DNA of 64,000 bases, taken from Chamaelirium japonicum (lineage: Eukaryota > Streptophyta > Magnoliopsida > Liliales > Melanthiaceae). This document shows, one piece after another, positions 61,075 through 64,000 of the stretch (within the stretch, counting starts at the first letter, position 1; every line of letters starts with the position of its first letter). The translations under genes were made by a program, and so were the position numbers. Below the pieces are notes generated by a model. That model saw only the letters and a list, made by a program, of their open reading frames with translations. It was not told where the DNA came from and did not search any database. The stretch covers positions 558,001-622,000 of the forward strand of contig OX393557.1 of the NCBI GenBank assembly GCA_947650365.1, in the 5' to 3' direction.

Positions 61075-64000
61075 CGAATGAATTAGAATGGATACATTCG
61101 TGCGAATGAATTAGAATGGATCGTATGAATGAATTAGATTGGATCGTATGCATGAATTAGAATGGATCGTGCGAATGAATTAGAATGGATCGTACGAATG
61201 AATTAGAATGGATCGAACGAATGAATTAGAATGGATACATTCGTGCAAAAGAATTAGAATGGATTGTATGAATGAATTAGAATGGATCGTGCGAATGAAT
61301 TAGAATGGATCGTACGAATGAATTAGAATGGATACATTCGTGCGAAAGAATTAGAATAGATCGTATGAATGAATTAGAATAGATCGTATGAATGAAATAG
61401 AATGGATCGTACGAATGAATTAAAATGGATTGTGCAAATGAATTAGAATGGATCGTACGAATGAATTGGAATGGATACATTCGTGCGAATGAATTAGAAT
61501 GGATCGTATTAATGAATTAGGATGGATCATGCGAATGAATTAGAATGGATCGTACGAATGATTTAGAATGGATCGTACGAAGGAATTAGAATGGATTGTA
61601 TGAATGAATTAGAATAGATCGGATTCATTCGTGCGAATGAATTAGAATGAATCGTACGAATGAGTAAGAATGGATCGTACAAATGAATTAGAATAGATTG
61701 TGCGAATGGATTAGAATGGATCATACGATTGAGTAAGAATGGATTGTACGAATGAAATAGAATAGATCGTACGAATGAATTAGAATGGATCGTACGAATG
61801 AATTAGAATTAGAATGAATCGTACGAATGAATTAGAATGGATCGTACGAATGAATTAGAATGGATCGCACGAATGAATTAGAATGGATCGTACGAATGAA
61901 TTAGAATGGATTGAATTAGAATGAATCGTACTAATGAATTAGAATGAATCATACCGTACGAATGAATTAGAATGGATCATACAAAGGAATTACAATGGAT
62001 CGTACGAATGAATTAGAATGGATCGTACGACTGAATTAGAATGGATTGTACGAATGAATTAGAATGGATCGTATGAATGAATTAGAATGGATCGTGCGAA
62101 TGAATTAGAATGGATCGTACGAATGAAATAGAATGGATTCGCACGAATGTATCCATTCTAATTCATTCGTACGATCCATTCTAATTCATTCGTACAATCC
62201 ATTATAATTCATTCGCACGATCCATTCGCATTCACTCAAACTACCCATTCTAATTCATAAGTACGATCCATTCTAATTCATTCAAACGATCCATTCTAAT
62301 TCATTCGTACGATCCATTCTAATTCATTCGCACGAATGTATCCATTCTAATTCATTCGTACGATCCATTCTAATTCATTTGTACGAATGTATCCATTCTA
62401 ATTCATTCGTACGATCCATTCTAATTCATTTGTACGAATATATCCTTTCTAATTCATCAGTACGATCCATTCTAATTCTTTCGCACAATCTATTCTAATT
62501 CATTAGTACGATCCATTCTAATTCATTCGTACGATCCATTCTAATTCATTCATACGATCCATTCTAATTCATTCGTACGATCCATTCTAATTCATTCGTA
62601 CGATCCATTCTAATTCATTCGCACAATCTATTCTAATACATTCGTACCATCCATTCTAATTCATTCGCACGATCCATTCTAATTCATTCATACGATCCAT
62701 TCTAATTCATTCGCACGAATGTATCCATTCTAATTCATTCGTATGATCCATTCTAATTCATTCGCACAATCTATTCTAATTCATTCATGCGATCCATTCT
62801 AATTTATTTGCACGATCCATTCTAATTCATTCAGACGATCCATTCTAATTCATTCATATGATTCATTCTAATTCATTCGCACGATCCATTCTTACTCATT
62901 CGTACGATCCATTCTAATTCATTCGCACGATCCATTCTAATTTATTAATACGATCCATTCTAATTCATTAGCACGATCCATTCTAATTCATTCGTACAAT
63001 CCATTCTATTTCATTCGTACGATCCATTCTAATTCATTCGCACGATCCATTCTAATTCATTCGCATGATCCATTCTATTTCATTCGTACGATCGATTCTA
63101 ATTCATTCATACGATCCATTCTAATTCATTCGCACGAATGTATCCATTCTAATTCATTCGTACGATCCATTCTAATTCATTCGTACGATCTATTCTATTT
63201 CATTCGTACGATCCATTCTAATTCATTCGTACGATCCATTCTATTTCATTCGTACGATCCATTCTAATTCCTTCGTATGATCCATTCTAATTCATTCGTA
63301 CGGTATGATTCATTCTAATTCATTCGTACGATTCATTCTAATTCAATCCATTCTAATTCATTCGTACGATCCATTCTAATTCATTCGTACGATCCATTCT
63401 AATTCATTCGTACGATTCATTCTAATTCAATCCATTCTAATTCATTTGTACGATCCATTCTTACTCATTCGTACGATCCATTCTAATTCATTCGCACGAA
63501 TGAATCCATTCTAATTCATTCGTATGATCTATTCTAATTCATTCGCATTAATGTATCCATTCTAATTCATTCGTACGATCCATTCTATCTCATTCGTACA
63601 ATCCATTCTATTTCATTCGTACGATCCATTCTAATTCATTCGCACGATCCATTCTAATTCATTCGCATGATCCATTCTAATTCATTCGTACGATCGATTC
63701 TAATTCATTCATACGATCCATTCTAATTCATTCGCATGAATGTATCCATTCTAATTCATTCGTACGATCCATTCTAATTCATTTGTACGAATGTATCCAT
63801 TCTAATTCATTCGTACGATCCATTCTAATTCATTTGTACGAATATATCCTTTCTAATTCATTCGTACGATCCATTCTAATTCTTTCGCACAATCTATTCT
63901 AATTCATTAGTACGATCCTTTCTAATTCATTCGTACGATCCATTCTAATTCATTCATACGATCCATTCTAATTCATTCGTACGATCCATTCTAATTCATT

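Larger units (their letters stand above)
39480..64000. repeat. 23-bp satellite array, right part, with alternating orientation blocks
   Basis: The same 23-bp satellite resumes in phase after the retrotransposon. No gene is visible. Approximate orientation map: F 39480-41410, R 41411-44321, F 44322-44782, R 44783-44939, F 44969-46755, R 46756-48246, F 48276-48432, R 48433-48893, F 48894-49860, R 49861-50069, F 50070-50835, R 50836-51529, F 51530-51682, R 51683-52617, F 52618-53078, R 53079-53235, F 53265-54055, R 54056-56694, F 56724-57501, R 57502-59458, F 59459-60387, R 60388-61070, F 61071-62139, R 62140-64000. Block lengths run from about 150 bp to about 3 kb. Several blocks are recent copies of others in the window. 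Confidence 0.97.

Noticed and set aside
1-64000. Telomeric repeats, rRNA or tRNA genes, or other transposon families in the satellite
   Set aside because: No TTTAGGG runs, rRNA-like or tRNA-like segments were seen; apart from the tags and junctions every stretch reads as the 23-bp unit.
22296-64000. Orientation flips as pure assembly artefacts
   Set aside because: The same junctions recur with base-exact spacing in both orientations and carry private mutations, which random misjoins would not give. Individual flips could still be errors.

Overview
The window is plant repetitive DNA with no host gene. About 51 kb (80%) is a minisatellite-type tandem array with a 23-bp unit. About 13 kb is one nearly full-length LTR retrotransposon inserted into that array. 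The retroelement is a Ty3/gypsy element of the Tat (Tat/Ogre-like) lineage: it has a second RNase H after the RT/RNase H block and an extra gene on the opposite strand before the 3' LTR. Its GC-rich coding sequence would suit a monocot, but that is only a weak inference. No rRNA, tRNA, CRISPR array or cellular gene was recognised.

Layout. 1-26435: 23-bp satellite whose orientation flips repeatedly. 26436-39474: retrotransposon (5' LTR 26436-27418; PBS 27421; gag-pro-RT-RNase H-aRNase H-integrase in one forward frame 27509-33469; a 78-bp tandem-repeat ORF 33508-34128; an antisense gene 37404-34449 with an apparent 77-nt intron and its own TATA box; a 3' non-coding region with direct repeats; PPT; 3' LTR 38469-39474). 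It is flanked by a 5-bp target duplication, GATTG. 39480-64000: the same satellite continues, in phase with the left side.

Retrotransposon. gag to integrase stays in a single frame for 5961 nt with no frameshift but is cut by seven in-frame stops (TGA or TAG, never TAA). One of them, TAG at 30008, lies between protease and reverse transcriptase and is followed by CAATTA, the context of tobamovirus-type stop-codon readthrough, so it may be a functional recoding site rather than damage. The LTRs differ by about 8 substitutions by my hand alignment, so the insertion is young, yet the polyprotein is badly broken. The copy was probably already defective, or mobilised in trans.

Satellite. Blocks written as GAATGAATTAG/AATGGATCG (called F) alternate with their reverse complement (R) about 60 times. 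The flips are not random: a few junction types recur (TACATGTA, GAATTC, a 29-bp T-run tag, and a GGATCTGGATCGTGTATCC junction), with the spacing between the first three preserved to the base (461 bp and 160 bp, or exactly one 23-bp unit less) in both orientations. This defines a 651-bp inverted-block module inside a larger higher-order repeat several kb long. All coordinates, counts and alignments were made by eye.
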